Positions 56,201-64,000 of a stretch of 64,000 bases of DNA are shown piece after piece. The notes below the pieces were generated by a model, which saw only the letters and a program-made list of their open reading frames with translations, had not been told where the DNA came from and made no database searches. Source of the DNA: Kutzneria kofuensis. GTDB lineage: Bacteria; Actinomycetota; Actinomycetes; Mycobacteriales; Pseudonocardiaceae. The stretch spans positions 6,760,038 through 6,824,037 of the forward strand of contig NZ_JACHIR010000001.1 in the NCBI RefSeq assembly GCF_014203355.1, given 5' to 3'. Within the stretch, counting starts at the first letter, position 1, and each line of letters starts with the position of its first letter. Position numbers and translations under genes: made by a program.

Positions 56201-59200
56201 AATGGCAGCCTCGCCAGCGTCGTCTCCGGTCGTATCGCTTACGCGCTGGGCCTTGAGGGCCCGGCGGTCACTGTGGATACGGCCTGCTCGTCGTCGCTGG
56301 TCGCGCTGCACTGGGCGATCCAGGCCCTGCGTGCCGGCGAGTGCTCGCTGGCGCTGGCCGGCGGTGTCACGGTTATGTCCACTCCGGACACTTTTGTGGA
56401 CTTCAGCCGGCAGCGCGGCATGGCCGCCGACGGCCGTTGCAAGTCCTTCGCCACGGCCGCCGACGGCACCGGCTGGTCCGAGGGCGTCGGCCTGCTGCTC
56501 GTCGAGCGGTTCTCCGACGCTGTTCGCAACGGTCACGACGTCCTTGCCGTCGTGCGGGGCTCCGCCATCAACCAGGACGGCGCCTCCAACGGCCTGACCG
56601 CGCCGAACGGCCCGTCGCAGCAGCGGGTCATCCACCAGGCGCTGGCCTCCGGCGGCCTCACAACGTCCGATGTGGACGTTGTCGAGGGCCACGGCACCGG
56701 TACCACGCTGGGCGACCCGATCGAGGCGCAGGCGCTGCTCGCGACCTACGGCCAGGACCGGTCGGAGCCGCTGTGGCTGGGGTCGATCAAGTCGAACATG
56801 GGCCACACCCAGGCCGCCGCCGGTGTCGCCGGCATCATCAAGATGGTCATGGCGATGCGGCATGGCGTGCTGCCCAAGACCCTGCACGTGGACGAGCCCT
56901 CCAGCAAGGTCGACTGGGCCGAGGGTGCCGTCCGGCTGCTGACCGATGCGCAGCCGTGGCCGGCGGTGGATCGCCCGCGCCGGGCCGGTGTCTCGTCGTT
57001 CGGCATCAGCGGCACCAATGCGCACGTGATCATCGAGCAGGCGCCGGTCGTTGCCGAGCCAGAACGGACCATCGAGCCGCGAATCGTGCCGTGGCTGGTG
57101 TCCGGCAAGACTGCCGAGGCCGCCGCTGCACAGGCCGCCCGCTTGTCCGATGTGGACGGTGAACCGCTCGACATCGCGTTCTCGCTGGCCACCACCCGTG
57201 CCGCACTGGAGCACCGGATCGCCACCGTGTCGGCGGACCGTTCGTCGGCCCTGGCCGACCTCGCCGCCGGCAAGATCACGGACGTCGCCAACGACGGGTT
57301 CACCGCCTTCCTGTTCACCGGCCAGGGCGCGCAGCAACTCGGCATGGGCCGCGAACTGCACGAGCGCTTCCCGGCGTTCGCGGCGGCCTGGGACGCGGCG
57401 ATCGATCCCGCGATCGCCGAGATCGCCTGGGGCGACGACCAGGAGGCGCTGAACCAGACCGGCGTCACCCAGCCCGCGCTGTTCGCCTTCGAGGTCGCCC
57501 TCTACCGGCTGCTCGAGTCCTGGGGCGTCACGCCGAACTTCGTCGCCGGCCACTCCATCGGCGAGATCGCGGCGGCGCACGTCGCCGGCGTTCTCTCGCT
57601 GGAGGATGCCCGCAAGCTGGTCTCCGCCCGTGGCCGGCTGATGCAGGCCCTGCCCACCGGTGGCGCGATGGTCGCGCTGCAGGCGACCGAGGACGAGATC
57701 ACGCTGGTCGACGGCGTCGGCATCGCGGCGGTGAACGGCCCGCAGTCGGTGGTGATCTCGGGCGTCGAAGCGGCCGTACTCAAGATCAAGGCGGAGTTCG
57801 AGGCGAAGGGCCGCAAGACCTCCCGCCTGAACGTCTCGCACGCGTTCCACTCGCCGCTGATGGAGCCGATGCTGGACGAGTTCCGCGCCGTTGTCGCCGG
57901 CCTGACCTTCAACGCGCCGAGGATCCCCAACGCCGGCAGTGACTGGACCTCGCCGGAGTACTGGGTCAACCACGTTCGCGACGCCGTCCGCTTCTACGAC
58001 GGCGTCAAGGCGTTGGCCGCGCAGGGTGTCACTCGCTTCATCGAGATCGGCCCGGACGCCGTGCTGACGGGCATGGCCGCGACCTGCGTCGACGACGCCG
58101 CGACCATCGCGACCCAGCGCCGCGGCCGTACGCAGGAGAACGAGCTGGTCACCGCCCTGGCCAGGGCCTGGGCCAACGGTCTGGCCGTCGACTGGCCGAA
58201 GTTCTTCGCCGGCACCAACGCCCGCCGGACCGACCTGCCCACCTACGCCTTCCAGCACCAGCGCTACTGGCTGAACGCGACCGCCACCTCCGGCGACGTG
58301 TCGTCGGTCGGCCAGGTCGCCGCCGGGCACCCGATGCTCGGCGCGGTCATCGCCCTGGCCGACGGCGACGGCGTCGTCATCACCGGCCGGCTCGCCGCCG
58401 AGTCCCTGGGCTGGCTGGCCGATCACCAGGTGCTGGGCTCGATCCTCTTGCCGGGCACGGGTTTCGTCGAGCTGGCGGCACAGGCCGGTCAGCACGTCGG
58501 CTGCGAGTCGGTGGAGGAGTTGACGCTCCAGGCCCCGCTGATCCTGCCGCCGCGCGGCGGCTATGCCATCCAGGTCACCATCGGCGGTCCGGACGCCACC
58601 GGCGCCCGCCCGGTCAGCATCCACTCCCGCCCCGAGGGCAGCGACACAGCCTGGACCCGGCACGCCATGGGAACCGTTGCCCCGGCGAAGGCCCCGGCGT
58701 TCGACCTCACCGAGTGGCCGCCGGCCGGCGCGACCCCGATCGACGTCACCGACGCGTACGGCCGCCTCACCGACCGTGGCTACGGCTACGGCCCGACCTT
58801 CCAGGGCCTGACCGCCGCTTGGAAGCGCGGTGACGAGGTGTTCGCCGAGGTCAGCCTGCCCGAGGGCAGCGAGGGCGAGCGTTACGGCCTGCACCCGGCG
58901 CTGCTGGACTCGGCCATGCACGCCGACCTCCTCGACGACACCGGCGAGGGCGCGACCCTGCTGCCGTTCTCCTGGAACGGCGTCACCCTGCACGCGGTCG
59001 GCGCGACCGCGCTGCGGGTGCGCATCCAGCGGCTGCGCGGCGACGAGGTCTCCGCGATGTGGATGGCCGACCAGACCGGCCAGCCGGTGCTGACGGTGGA
59101 ATCCCTGGTCTCCCGGGCGGTTTCCGCCGAACAGCTCAGCGCCGCCAAGGGGTCGGACGGTTTGCACCGCATCGAGTGGAAGCCGACCACCGCCCAGCCT

Positions 59201-62200
59201 TCGGACATCGACGTCGTGCACTACGTCAGCCCGACCGCCGACGGCGAGGTCCCGAAGGCGGTCCGCAAGGTCACCGGCCTCGTGCTGAACGATGTGCAGT
59301 CGCTGCTGGCCGACGGCACGCAGGGCGTCACCGCGATCATCACCAGCGGCGCGGTTTCCGTTGGGGGAGAGGACATTGCCGACCTGAGCCAGGCGGCGGT
59401 GTGGGGTCTGGTCCGCGCGGCGCAGGCGGAGCAGCCCGGTCGGCTCGTCCTCGTCGACACCGACAACACCGAGGCTTCGGCTCAGGCGTTGTCCGTCGCG
59501 GCGAGCCTCGGTGAGCCCGAGGTGGCCATCCGCGACGGCGAGATCCTGGTGCCGCGTCTGTCCGCCGCGCAGCCCACCGGAACGTCCACATGGGACACCG
59601 AGGGTACGGTCCTGATCACCGGCGGCACCAGCGGCCTGGGCGCGATCATCGCCCGGCACCTGGCCACTCAGGGCGTGACGAAGCTTGCCCTGGTGAGCCG
59701 GCGCGGCGCGAAGGCCCCTGAAGCCGCCGCTCTGACCGAGGAGCTGACCGCCCTCGGTGCTGAGGTCACCGTGTTCGCCTGTGACGTCACCAAGCGGGTC
59801 GACCTGGCCAAGGTGATCCGCAAGATCCCCGACCTGACCGGCGTCGTGCACGCGGCGGCGGTCGTGGACAACGGCCTGATCGACGCGCTCACCGCCGAGC
59901 AGGTGGACAAGGTGTTGCGCCCCAAGGTGGACGCCGCCTGGCACCTGCACGAGCTGACCAAGGACCTGCCGCTGACCCAGTTCGTGCTGTTCTCCTCCGC
60001 CGGCGGCATTGTGCTGGCGGCCGGACAGGCCAACTACGCGGCGGCCAATGTGTTCCTGGACGCGCTGGCGCAGCACCGGCGGGCAAATGGCTTGCCGGCC
60101 AACGCTTTGGCGTTCGGCATGTGGGCGGTCAACACCGGACTCGGTGGCGAGCTCGTCGACGCCGACCTGGACCGGATGCGTCGCCTCGGCATGCCGGCGC
60201 TGCCCGCCGAGGAGGCCTTGGAGCTGTTCGACCAGGCTCTCGCGGCGGACGAGGCGGTGATCGTGCCATTGAAGATCGACCGCGAGGCGCTGCGCACCCG
60301 CACCGAGGAGATTCCGGCTCTGCTGAGGGGATTCGTGCGGGTCCAGGCCCGTCGAGCCGCTCAGGGCCAGGCCACCGTGCAGACGCAGTTCGCCGGCCTC
60401 AGCGGCGCCGACCTCGACCGCGCGCTGCTGGAGTTGGTGCGTGGCAAGGTCGCCGCGGTCCTCGGTCACGACGGCATCGACGCCGTGCCGGCGGACAAGG
60501 CGTTCAAGGAGCTGGGCTTCGACTCGCTGGCGGCGGTCGAGCTGCGCAACATGCTCAACACGGCCACCGGCCTGAAGCTGCCGGCCACGCTGGTGTTCGA
60601 CTACCCGAACTCGCGGCGGGTGGCGGAGTTCGTCGCCACGCTCGTCGGCGGCGCCGCCGAGCCGGCCAAGAAGGCGGCCCCGACCCAGGTCCGTGCGGAC
60701 GACCCGATCGCGGTCGTCGGCATCAGCTGCCGGTTCCCGGGCGGCGTCACGTCGCCGGAGGACCTGTGGAAGCTGGTCTTCGAGGGCCGGGACGCCGTCA
60801 CGCCGTTCCCGACCGACCGCGGCTGGGCCATCGACTCCCTGTTCGACCCGGAGCCCGGCAAGCCCGGCCACACCTATGCCCGCGACGGCGCGTTCCTGCT
60901 CGACGCCGCCGACTTCGACGCCGAGTTCTTCGGCATCATGCCGCGCGAGGCGCTGGCCATGGACCCGCAGCAGCGGCTGCTGCTGCAGGCGTCGTGGGAG
61001 GCGTTCGAGCGGGCCGGCATCGACCCGACGTCCATGCGCGGCAGCCAGACCGGCGTCTACGCCGGCGTGATGTACCACGACTACGGCACCTGGCTGCGGG
61101 AGATCCCGGACGACCTGGCCGGCTACATCGGCAACGGCAACGCCGGCTCGATCGCCTCCGGCCGCGTCGCCTACACGTTGGGTCTGGAGGGGCCGGCCGT
61201 CACGGTCGACACCGCCTGCTCGTCGTCGCTGGTTGCCGTGCACACCGCCTGCCAGGCGCTGCGCAGCGGTGAGATCAGCATGGCGCTGGCCGGCGGCGTC
61301 ACGGTGATGTCCACGCCGGAGATCTTCGTGGAGTTCAGCCAGCAGCGCGGCCTCGCGCCCGACGGCCGCTGCAAGGCGTTCGCCGGCGCGGCCGACGGCA
61401 CCGGCTGGTCCGAGGGCATCGGCATGCTGCTGCTGGAACGGCTGTCCGACGCCAAGCGCAACGGGCACGAGGTGCTGGCGGTGATCCGGGGTTCCGCGAT
61501 CAACCAGGACGGCGCCTCCAACGGCCTGACCGCGCCCAACGGCCCGTCGCAGCAGCGGGTCATCCAGCGGGCGCTGGCGGTGTCCGGCCTGACCGGGGCG
61601 GACGTGGACCTGATCGAGGGGCACGGCACCGGCACCCGGCTCGGCGACCCGATCGAGGCGCAGGCGCTGCTCGCCACCTACGGCCAGGAGCGCACCGAGG
61701 ACGACCCGGTGTGGCTGGGCTCGATCAAGTCCAACCTCGGCCACGCCCAGGCGGCGGCCGGCGTGAGCGGCCTGATCAAGGTGATCATGGCCGTGCGCAA
61801 CGGGGTGATGCCGAAGACGCTGCACGTGGACGAGCCGTCGCCGCAGGTCGACTGGACCGCCGGCGCGGTGAAGCTGCTGACCGAGGCCCGCGAGTGGAAG
61901 ACTTCCGGCCCCCGCCGCGGCGCGGTGTCGTCGTTCGGCCTCTCCGGCACCAACGCACACGTGATCGTCGAGCAGGCTCCGGAGTCGACTGTCGTCGCCG
62001 CTACCGGGCACACCACGCCGGTGATTCCCCTTGTGCTGTCGGCGAAGACGGCCGCCAGCCTGCCGGACCAGGCCGAGAAGCTGCGTGGCTTCCTGGCCAC
62101 CGGCGTCGACTTGTTCGACACCGGCTTCTCGCTGGCCACGACCCGGGCCCAGTTGGAGCACCGCGCCTTGGTGCTGGCCAACGACCGCGAGTCGGCGCTG

Positions 62201-64000
62201 AGCGCTCTCACGGCCCTGGCCAACGGCGAGGAGTCGCCGAACGTCGTGCGTGGCGCCAAGACCGACGGTCAGACGGCGTTCCTGTTCACCGGCCAGGGCT
62301 CACAGCGGATCGGCATGGGACGGGAGCTGTACGAGGCCTATCCGGCGTTCGCCCAGGCCTGGGACGAGGTCGTGGCGCGGCTGGACCCCGAGCTGTCCAC
62401 CATCGTCTGGGGTTCCGACCCGGAGGCCCTCAACCAGACCGGCTATGCCCAGCCCGCGCTGTTCGCCCTCGAAGTTGCACTGTACCGTTTAGTTCAGTCC
62501 TGGGGTGTCCGTCCCGACTTCCTCGCCGGCCACTCCATCGGCGAGCTGGCCGCCGCGCACGTCTCCGGCGTCCTGTCGCTGGAAGACGCCTGCAAGCTCG
62601 TGTCGGCGCGAGGGCGGTTGATGCAGGCCCTGCCGGCCGGCGGCGCGATGGTGGCCATCCAGGCCACCGAGGAGGAGATCACCCTCCGCGACGGCGTCGG
62701 CATCGCGGCGGTCAACGGTCCCACCTCGGTGGTGATCTCCGGTGACGAAGAGGCCGTGCTGGCGATCAGGGCGGAGTTCGAGGCCCTGGGCCGGAAGACG
62801 ACCCGGCTCAAGGTCTCGCACGCCTTCCACTCGCCGCTGATGGAGCCGATGCTCGACGAGTTCCGCAAGGTGGCCGAGAGCCTGACCTACGGCACGCCGA
62901 CGATTCCGGTCGTCACGACCTCGGCCGGCGGCGGGCAGTGGAGCGAGCCGGAGTACTGGGTCGACCACGTGCGCGAGGCGGTCCGCTTCTGCGACGCCGT
63001 CCGCTCACTGGAGGCCCAGGGCGTGACCAAGTACCTGGAGATCGGCCCCGACGGCGTGCTGACCGGCATGGCCCAGGGCTGCCTGACCCGGGACGACGAC
63101 GTGTTCGGCGCAGGCAAGGCGGTGTTGCTCGCATCGCTGCGCAAGGACCGGCCGGAGGCGCACACGCTGCTCGCGGCGGTCGGCCTCGACCTCGACGGCA
63201 AGGCGTTCTTCGCCGGCGGCCGGCGGGTGGACCTGCCGACCTACGCGTTCCAGAAGCGCCGGTACTGGCTCGACATGCAGGCGGCGAGCGTCGAGGACGC
63301 CGCCGGCCTGGGCCAGGTGGCCGCGCAGCACCCGCTGCTGGCCGCGGTCGTGCAGTCCCCGGAGACCGGCGGCGTCACGCTCACCACGCGCCTGTCCATC
63401 GACACCCACCCGTGGCTGGCCGACCACGACGTGCTCGGCACGGTCATCCTGCCCGGCACCGCGTACGTCGAGTTGGCCGTCCGCGCCGGCGAGGAGGTCG
63501 GTTGCGACACCGTCGAGGAACTGACCATCGAGGCCCTGATGCCGCTGCCCCCGCGCGGCGAAGGCCTTGCCGTGCAGACGGTTGTCGGCCCCGAGGACAA
63601 GCACGGCGCCCGCACGCTGGCCATCTACTCGCGGCCGGAGAACGCCGAGACCGGCTGGACCCGGCACGCGTCCGGCGTGCTGACCGCGGAGAACAAGCCG
63701 GCCCCGACGCCGGAGGCGTTCAACGTCGGCCTGCGCGAGTGGCCGCCGGCCGGCGCCGAGGCGGTCGACATCAGCGGCGTCTACGACTACCTGGCCGGCC
63801 AGGGCTACATCTACGGCCCGATGTTCCGCGGCCTGCGCGGGATCTGGCTGCGGGGCGAGGAAACCTTCGTCGAGGTCGCGCTGCCCGAGGAGGCCAAGGC
63901 CGACGCCGCCGAGTTCTTCCTGCACCCGGGCATCCTGGACTCCGCGCTGAGCGCCACCGACTTCATGGCCGGCCGCAAGCCGCAGGACGTCGGCGGCACC
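50225..64000 (+). CDS. Loading polyketide synthase, ACP plus at least three modules (PKS-E, partial)
   Basis: The frame is open to the window edge (4592 residues visible). It starts with a loading ACP (Ser67 in GLDSLG) and no loading KS or AT, as in VinP1. Approximate domains: KS1 125-545, AT1 645-989, DH1 1004-1269, KR1 1476-1709, ACP1 1740-1825; KS2 1845-2272, AT2 2361-2684, DH2 2700-2968, KR2 3126-3356, ACP2 3382-3466; KS3 3492-3918, AT3 4016-4350, DH3 from 4367, cut. All KS cysteines are present (DTACSGS in KS1), all ATs have HAFH, KR1 has IDD, KR2 has VDN, and the DH domains keep His and Asp. Double bonds are predicted from modules 1 and 2 and probably 3. AT1 differs clearly from all other ATs in the locus. 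GGAGAG (50212-50217) precedes ATG 50225 by seven bases. An in-frame TTA codon lies at 62489-62491. The VinK-like enzyme should charge the loading ACP. Confidence 0.95.
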   Translation, partial: MSESGNFVPDAGEALARRLGEVPPAEQTRILLGLVSEHTLAVLQRIRPGREVRIGPDEAFRELGLDSLGLVELHTRLGDETGLALPPTIGFDYPTPNLLAAYLRAELLGLAAEAPEPVASAAADDEPIAIVGIGCRLPGGVDSPDALWQLVSEGRHVRDEFPTDRGWDLDRLYDPDPDNPGTTYVRHGGFLPDAAEFDADFFGISPREASAMDPQQRLVLETAWQALERAGIDPQSLRGSRSGVFVGAEPQEYGVRLHEAPDGFDGYLLTGNAPSVVSGRVAYTLGLEGPTLTVDTACSGSLVALHLAVQSLRLGECTLALAGGVAVMGSPGTFTAFARQRGLAPDGVVKAFAAAADGTGFAEGVGILVLERLSEARRNGHNVLAVIRGSAINQDGASNGITAPNGLAQQRVIRQALANAGLTAEQVDAVEAHGTGTTLGDPIEANALQAVYGKRRDRPMWLGSLKSNIGHTQAAAGVAGVIKMVTAMRHGVLPKTLHVDAPTPHVDWAGGAVTLLTEEVPWDSEVRRAGVSSFGVSGTNAHLILEQAPIGETEAGVIESAQPTPDSVSPFVVSARSAEALKAQAARLTSTVDLPLVDLANSLATTRAALEHRAVVIAGDRDELLRGLNAIADGSTASNVTGGRLAFLFTGQGSQRVGMGRELAGKFPVFAEALDEAIAHLDVQLDRPLNDVLFGAVPDQTGEELLGETAYTQAALFAVEVALFRLLESWGVTPDLVAGHSVGELAAAHIAGVLSLEDAATLVAARGRLMQDLPRVGAMVSVRASEVDVRAALEGYDGVSIAAVNGPNSVVLSGVEEQVLAVAGTFAKSKRLRTSHAFHSALMEPMLEEFRLIASVLDYNPPQIPVVSNVTGRVASAEDLCSPDYWVRHVREAVRFADGITTLVDEGVTTFIELGPDPVLSAMGKESVDGDVVFAAALRRDRDEVRELLTALGTAWSRGAKVDWSAFFAGAGTVELPTYAFQRRRYWMSSAIGSGDATGFGQVAADHPLLGAVVGLAGGDGVVLTGRVSLRSHPWLADHVMSGVVLFPGTAFVELAVRAGDQVGLDLVEELTLESPLALPESGGVALQIVVGAEDDGRRTVEFYSRADTDESWTRHATGVLGRRSASGPVSLDAWPPRGAEKIDISTLYADMAGQGYGYGPVFRGLRAVWRNGSEVFAEVALPEQEKAGAFALHPALLDAVLHATDFASDDPVGDDIRLPFAWSGVSVHSTGASALRVRITSTGREAVSLDIADSTGAPVATVESFVVRAVTADQLRAAGRGGEALFQVRWEAIAPVNPVPSTKGWAVVGADYIGLADALGSGITVHADLQAHRETLDYGALPSEVVLAPFACCSGDVPNAVRRTTYRALELVQEWLTDERFTTSRLVVVTQGAVVGSDDPSTLCCAPLWGLLRSAQAENPGRIVLVDVDEDSAELLPAALASGEPELALRGGEILVPRLAKTSVSSAEGPWTADGTVLITGGTGGLGGIVAKHLVADKGVRHLLLTSRRGTDAPGAAELSAELTALGASVTIAAVDVADRDALAAVIDGIPAEHPLTGVVHAAGVIDDGLIGTLTSQRIDTTLRPKAEAAWHLHELTKALDLKAFVLFSSSAGLVDGAGQGNYAAANVFLDALARHRQALGLPATALAWGLWAVGAGMGEQLDELAIQRIRRLGLDPLNAEESLALFDAAVAGDLANAVPVRVDARALQSRSDGVPALFRGLVRPQRPTAAGPVSVEQTLAHRLAELSDVERDRVLLDLVRKQVADVLGHDGAEAIDPKRAFTELGFDSLAAVELRNRLNSAFGLRLPATLTFDYPTSAALAKLIGDKILSVADKVVVKAPVVAATDEPIAIVGIACRYPGGVSSPEDLWQVVAEGRDVVTTFPTDRGWDVDGLYDPEPGKPGKSYSREGGFLHEAAEFDPAFFGISPREASAMDPQQRLLLETAWETFERAGIDPISLRGSDTGVFAGVMYHDWGTRLGEVSEDVAGYLGNGSLASVVSGRIAYALGLEGPAVTVDTACSSSLVALHWAIQALRAGECSLALAGGVTVMSTPDTFVDFSRQRGMAADGRCKSFATAADGTGWSEGVGLLLVERFSDAVRNGHDVLAVVRGSAINQDGASNGLTAPNGPSQQRVIHQALASGGLTTSDVDVVEGHGTGTTLGDPIEAQALLATYGQDRSEPLWLGSIKSNMGHTQAAAGVAGIIKMVMAMRHGVLPKTLHVDEPSSKVDWAEGAVRLLTDAQPWPAVDRPRRAGVSSFGISGTNAHVIIEQAPVVAEPERTIEPRIVPWLVSGKTAEAAAAQAARLSDVDGEPLDIAFSLATTRAALEHRIATVSADRSSALADLAAGKITDVANDGFTAFLFTGQGAQQLGMGRELHERFPAFAAAWDAAIDPAIAEIAWGDDQEALNQTGVTQPALFAFEVALYRLLESWGVTPNFVAGHSIGEIAAAHVAGVLSLEDARKLVSARGRLMQALPTGGAMVALQATEDEITLVDGVGIAAVNGPQSVVISGVEAAVLKIKAEFEAKGRKTSRLNVSHAFHSPLMEPMLDEFRAVVAGLTFNAPRIPNAGSDWTSPEYWVNHVRDAVRFYDGVKALAAQGVTRFIEIGPDAVLTGMAATCVDDAATIATQRRGRTQENELVTALARAWANGLAVDWPKFFAGTNARRTDLPTYAFQHQRYWLNATATSGDVSSVGQVAAGHPMLGAVIALADGDGVVITGRLAAESLGWLADHQVLGSILLPGTGFVELAAQAGQHVGCESVEELTLQAPLILPPRGGYAIQVTIGGPDATGARPVSIHSRPEGSDTAWTRHAMGTVAPAKAPAFDLTEWPPAGATPIDVTDAYGRLTDRGYGYGPTFQGLTAAWKRGDEVFAEVSLPEGSEGERYGLHPALLDSAMHADLLDDTGEGATLLPFSWNGVTLHAVGATALRVRIQRLRGDEVSAMWMADQTGQPVLTVESLVSRAVSAEQLSAAKGSDGLHRIEWKPTTAQPSDIDVVHYVSPTADGEVPKAVRKVTGLVLNDVQSLLADGTQGVTAIITSGAVSVGGEDIADLSQAAVWGLVRAAQAEQPGRLVLVDTDNTEASAQALSVAASLGEPEVAIRDGEILVPRLSAAQPTGTSTWDTEGTVLITGGTSGLGAIIARHLATQGVTKLALVSRRGAKAPEAAALTEELTALGAEVTVFACDVTKRVDLAKVIRKIPDLTGVVHAAAVVDNGLIDALTAEQVDKVLRPKVDAAWHLHELTKDLPLTQFVLFSSAGGIVLAAGQANYAAANVFLDALAQHRRANGLPANALAFGMWAVNTGLGGELVDADLDRMRRLGMPALPAEEALELFDQALAADEAVIVPLKIDREALRTRTEEIPALLRGFVRVQARRAAQGQATVQTQFAGLSGADLDRALLELVRGKVAAVLGHDGIDAVPADKAFKELGFDSLAAVELRNMLNTATGLKLPATLVFDYPNSRRVAEFVATLVGGAAEPAKKAAPTQVRADDPIAVVGISCRFPGGVTSPEDLWKLVFEGRDAVTPFPTDRGWAIDSLFDPEPGKPGHTYARDGAFLLDAADFDAEFFGIMPREALAMDPQQRLLLQASWEAFERAGIDPTSMRGSQTGVYAGVMYHDYGTWLREIPDDLAGYIGNGNAGSIASGRVAYTLGLEGPAVTVDTACSSSLVAVHTACQALRSGEISMALAGGVTVMSTPEIFVEFSQQRGLAPDGRCKAFAGAADGTGWSEGIGMLLLERLSDAKRNGHEVLAVIRGSAINQDGASNGLTAPNGPSQQRVIQRALAVSGLTGADVDLIEGHGTGTRLGDPIEAQALLATYGQERTEDDPVWLGSIKSNLGHAQAAAGVSGLIKVIMAVRNGVMPKTLHVDEPSPQVDWTAGAVKLLTEAREWKTSGPRRGAVSSFGLSGTNAHVIVEQAPESTVVAATGHTTPVIPLVLSAKTAASLPDQAEKLRGFLATGVDLFDTGFSLATTRAQLEHRALVLANDRESALSALTALANGEESPNVVRGAKTDGQTAFLFTGQGSQRIGMGRELYEAYPAFAQAWDEVVARLDPELSTIVWGSDPEALNQTGYAQPALFALEVALYRLVQSWGVRPDFLAGHSIGELAAAHVSGVLSLEDACKLVSARGRLMQALPAGGAMVAIQATEEEITLRDGVGIAAVNGPTSVVISGDEEAVLAIRAEFEALGRKTTRLKVSHAFHSPLMEPMLDEFRKVAESLTYGTPTIPVVTTSAGGGQWSEPEYWVDHVREAVRFCDAVRSLEAQGVTKYLEIGPDGVLTGMAQGCLTRDDDVFGAGKAVLLASLRKDRPEAHTLLAAVGLDLDGKAFFAGGRRVDLPTYAFQKRRYWLDMQAASVEDAAGLGQVAAQHPLLAAVVQSPETGGVTLTTRLSIDTHPWLADHDVLGTVILPGTAYVELAVRAGEEVGCDTVEELTIEALMPLPPRGEGLAVQTVVGPEDKHGARTLAIYSRPENAETGWTRHASGVLTAENKPAPTPEAFNVGLREWPPAGAEAVDISGVYDYLAGQGYIYGPMFRGLRGIWLRGEETFVEVALPEEAKADAAEFFLHPGILDSALSATDFMAGRKPQDVGGT
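62471..62499 (+). repeat. AT-coding low-G+C repeat, copy 7 (PKS-E module 3)
   Basis: The same segment with TTA as the leucine codon (62489-62491), as in PKS-B. Confidence 0.6.

Noticed and set aside
55058-62161. A very long open frame on the minus strand (over 2300 codons), and similar ones opposite the other PKS genes (for example 7007-11530 and 2459-6751)
   Set aside because: These are antisense readings of G+C-rich PKS coding DNA. The translations are Arg/Gly/His/Asp-rich without any domain, and they repeat in register with the PKS modules.
1-64000. CRISPR arrays, tRNA or rRNA genes, insertion sequences, phage attachment sites and replication origins
   Set aside because: I saw no regularly spaced short repeats, tRNA-like cloverleaf ends, rRNA motifs, transposase or integrase genes in the window.

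Overview
The window is G+C-rich throughout, with the codon use of a high-G+C actinomycete (Pseudonocardiaceae or Streptomycetaceae would fit; this is inferred from composition and gene content only). Almost all of it belongs to one biosynthetic locus for a polyene macrolactam: a modular type I polyketide synthase (PKS) primed by a beta-amino acid.

Layout. 1-239: 3' end of an unrelated gene, closed by a strong terminator (250-290). 350-40499: four co-directional PKS genes in a tight head-to-tail run, called here PKS-A (three modules), PKS-B (one module), PKS-C (three modules) and PKS-D (one module plus thioesterase). 40500-40909: no gene, but three stacked hairpins and short direct repeats. 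40910-41326 (minus): a small SRPBCC-fold protein, with a palindromic operator candidate at its promoter. 41554-50185: a complete set of eight starter-unit genes that matches the vicenistatin logic gene for gene: amidase (VinJ-like), ACP-to-ACP acyltransferase (VinK-like), discrete ACP (VinL-like, minus strand), 3-methylaspartate ligase (VinN-like), alanyl ligase (VinM-like), PLP decarboxylase (VinO-like) and both glutamate mutase subunits (VinH/VinI-like). 50225 to beyond 64000: PKS-E, which begins with a loading ACP and carries at least three extension modules, the third cut by the window edge.

How the genes work together (family knowledge plus inference). Glutamate mutase makes 3-methylaspartate. 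The VinN-like ligase loads it on the discrete ACP, and the VinO-like enzyme decarboxylates it to 3-amino-2-methylpropionyl-ACP. The VinM-like enzyme caps the amine with alanine, and the VinK-like enzyme moves the dipeptidyl unit to the loading ACP of PKS-E. After extension, the VinJ-like amidase removes the alanine, and the thioesterase of PKS-D closes the lactam.

All eleven visible acyltransferase domains carry the malonyl-type HAFH signature. Every extension module has DH and KR domains except PKS-B (KR only, predicted hydroxyl). The third module of PKS-A has a decayed DH/KR pair and is predicted to leave a ketone. Reading PKS-E > A > B > C > D, and if PKS-E ends after three modules, the product would be a 26-membered macrolactam with two conjugated polyene blocks separated by a ketone and a hydroxyl. 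No regulator, glycosyltransferase, P450 or transporter lies in the window, so tailoring and control genes, if any, are outside it.
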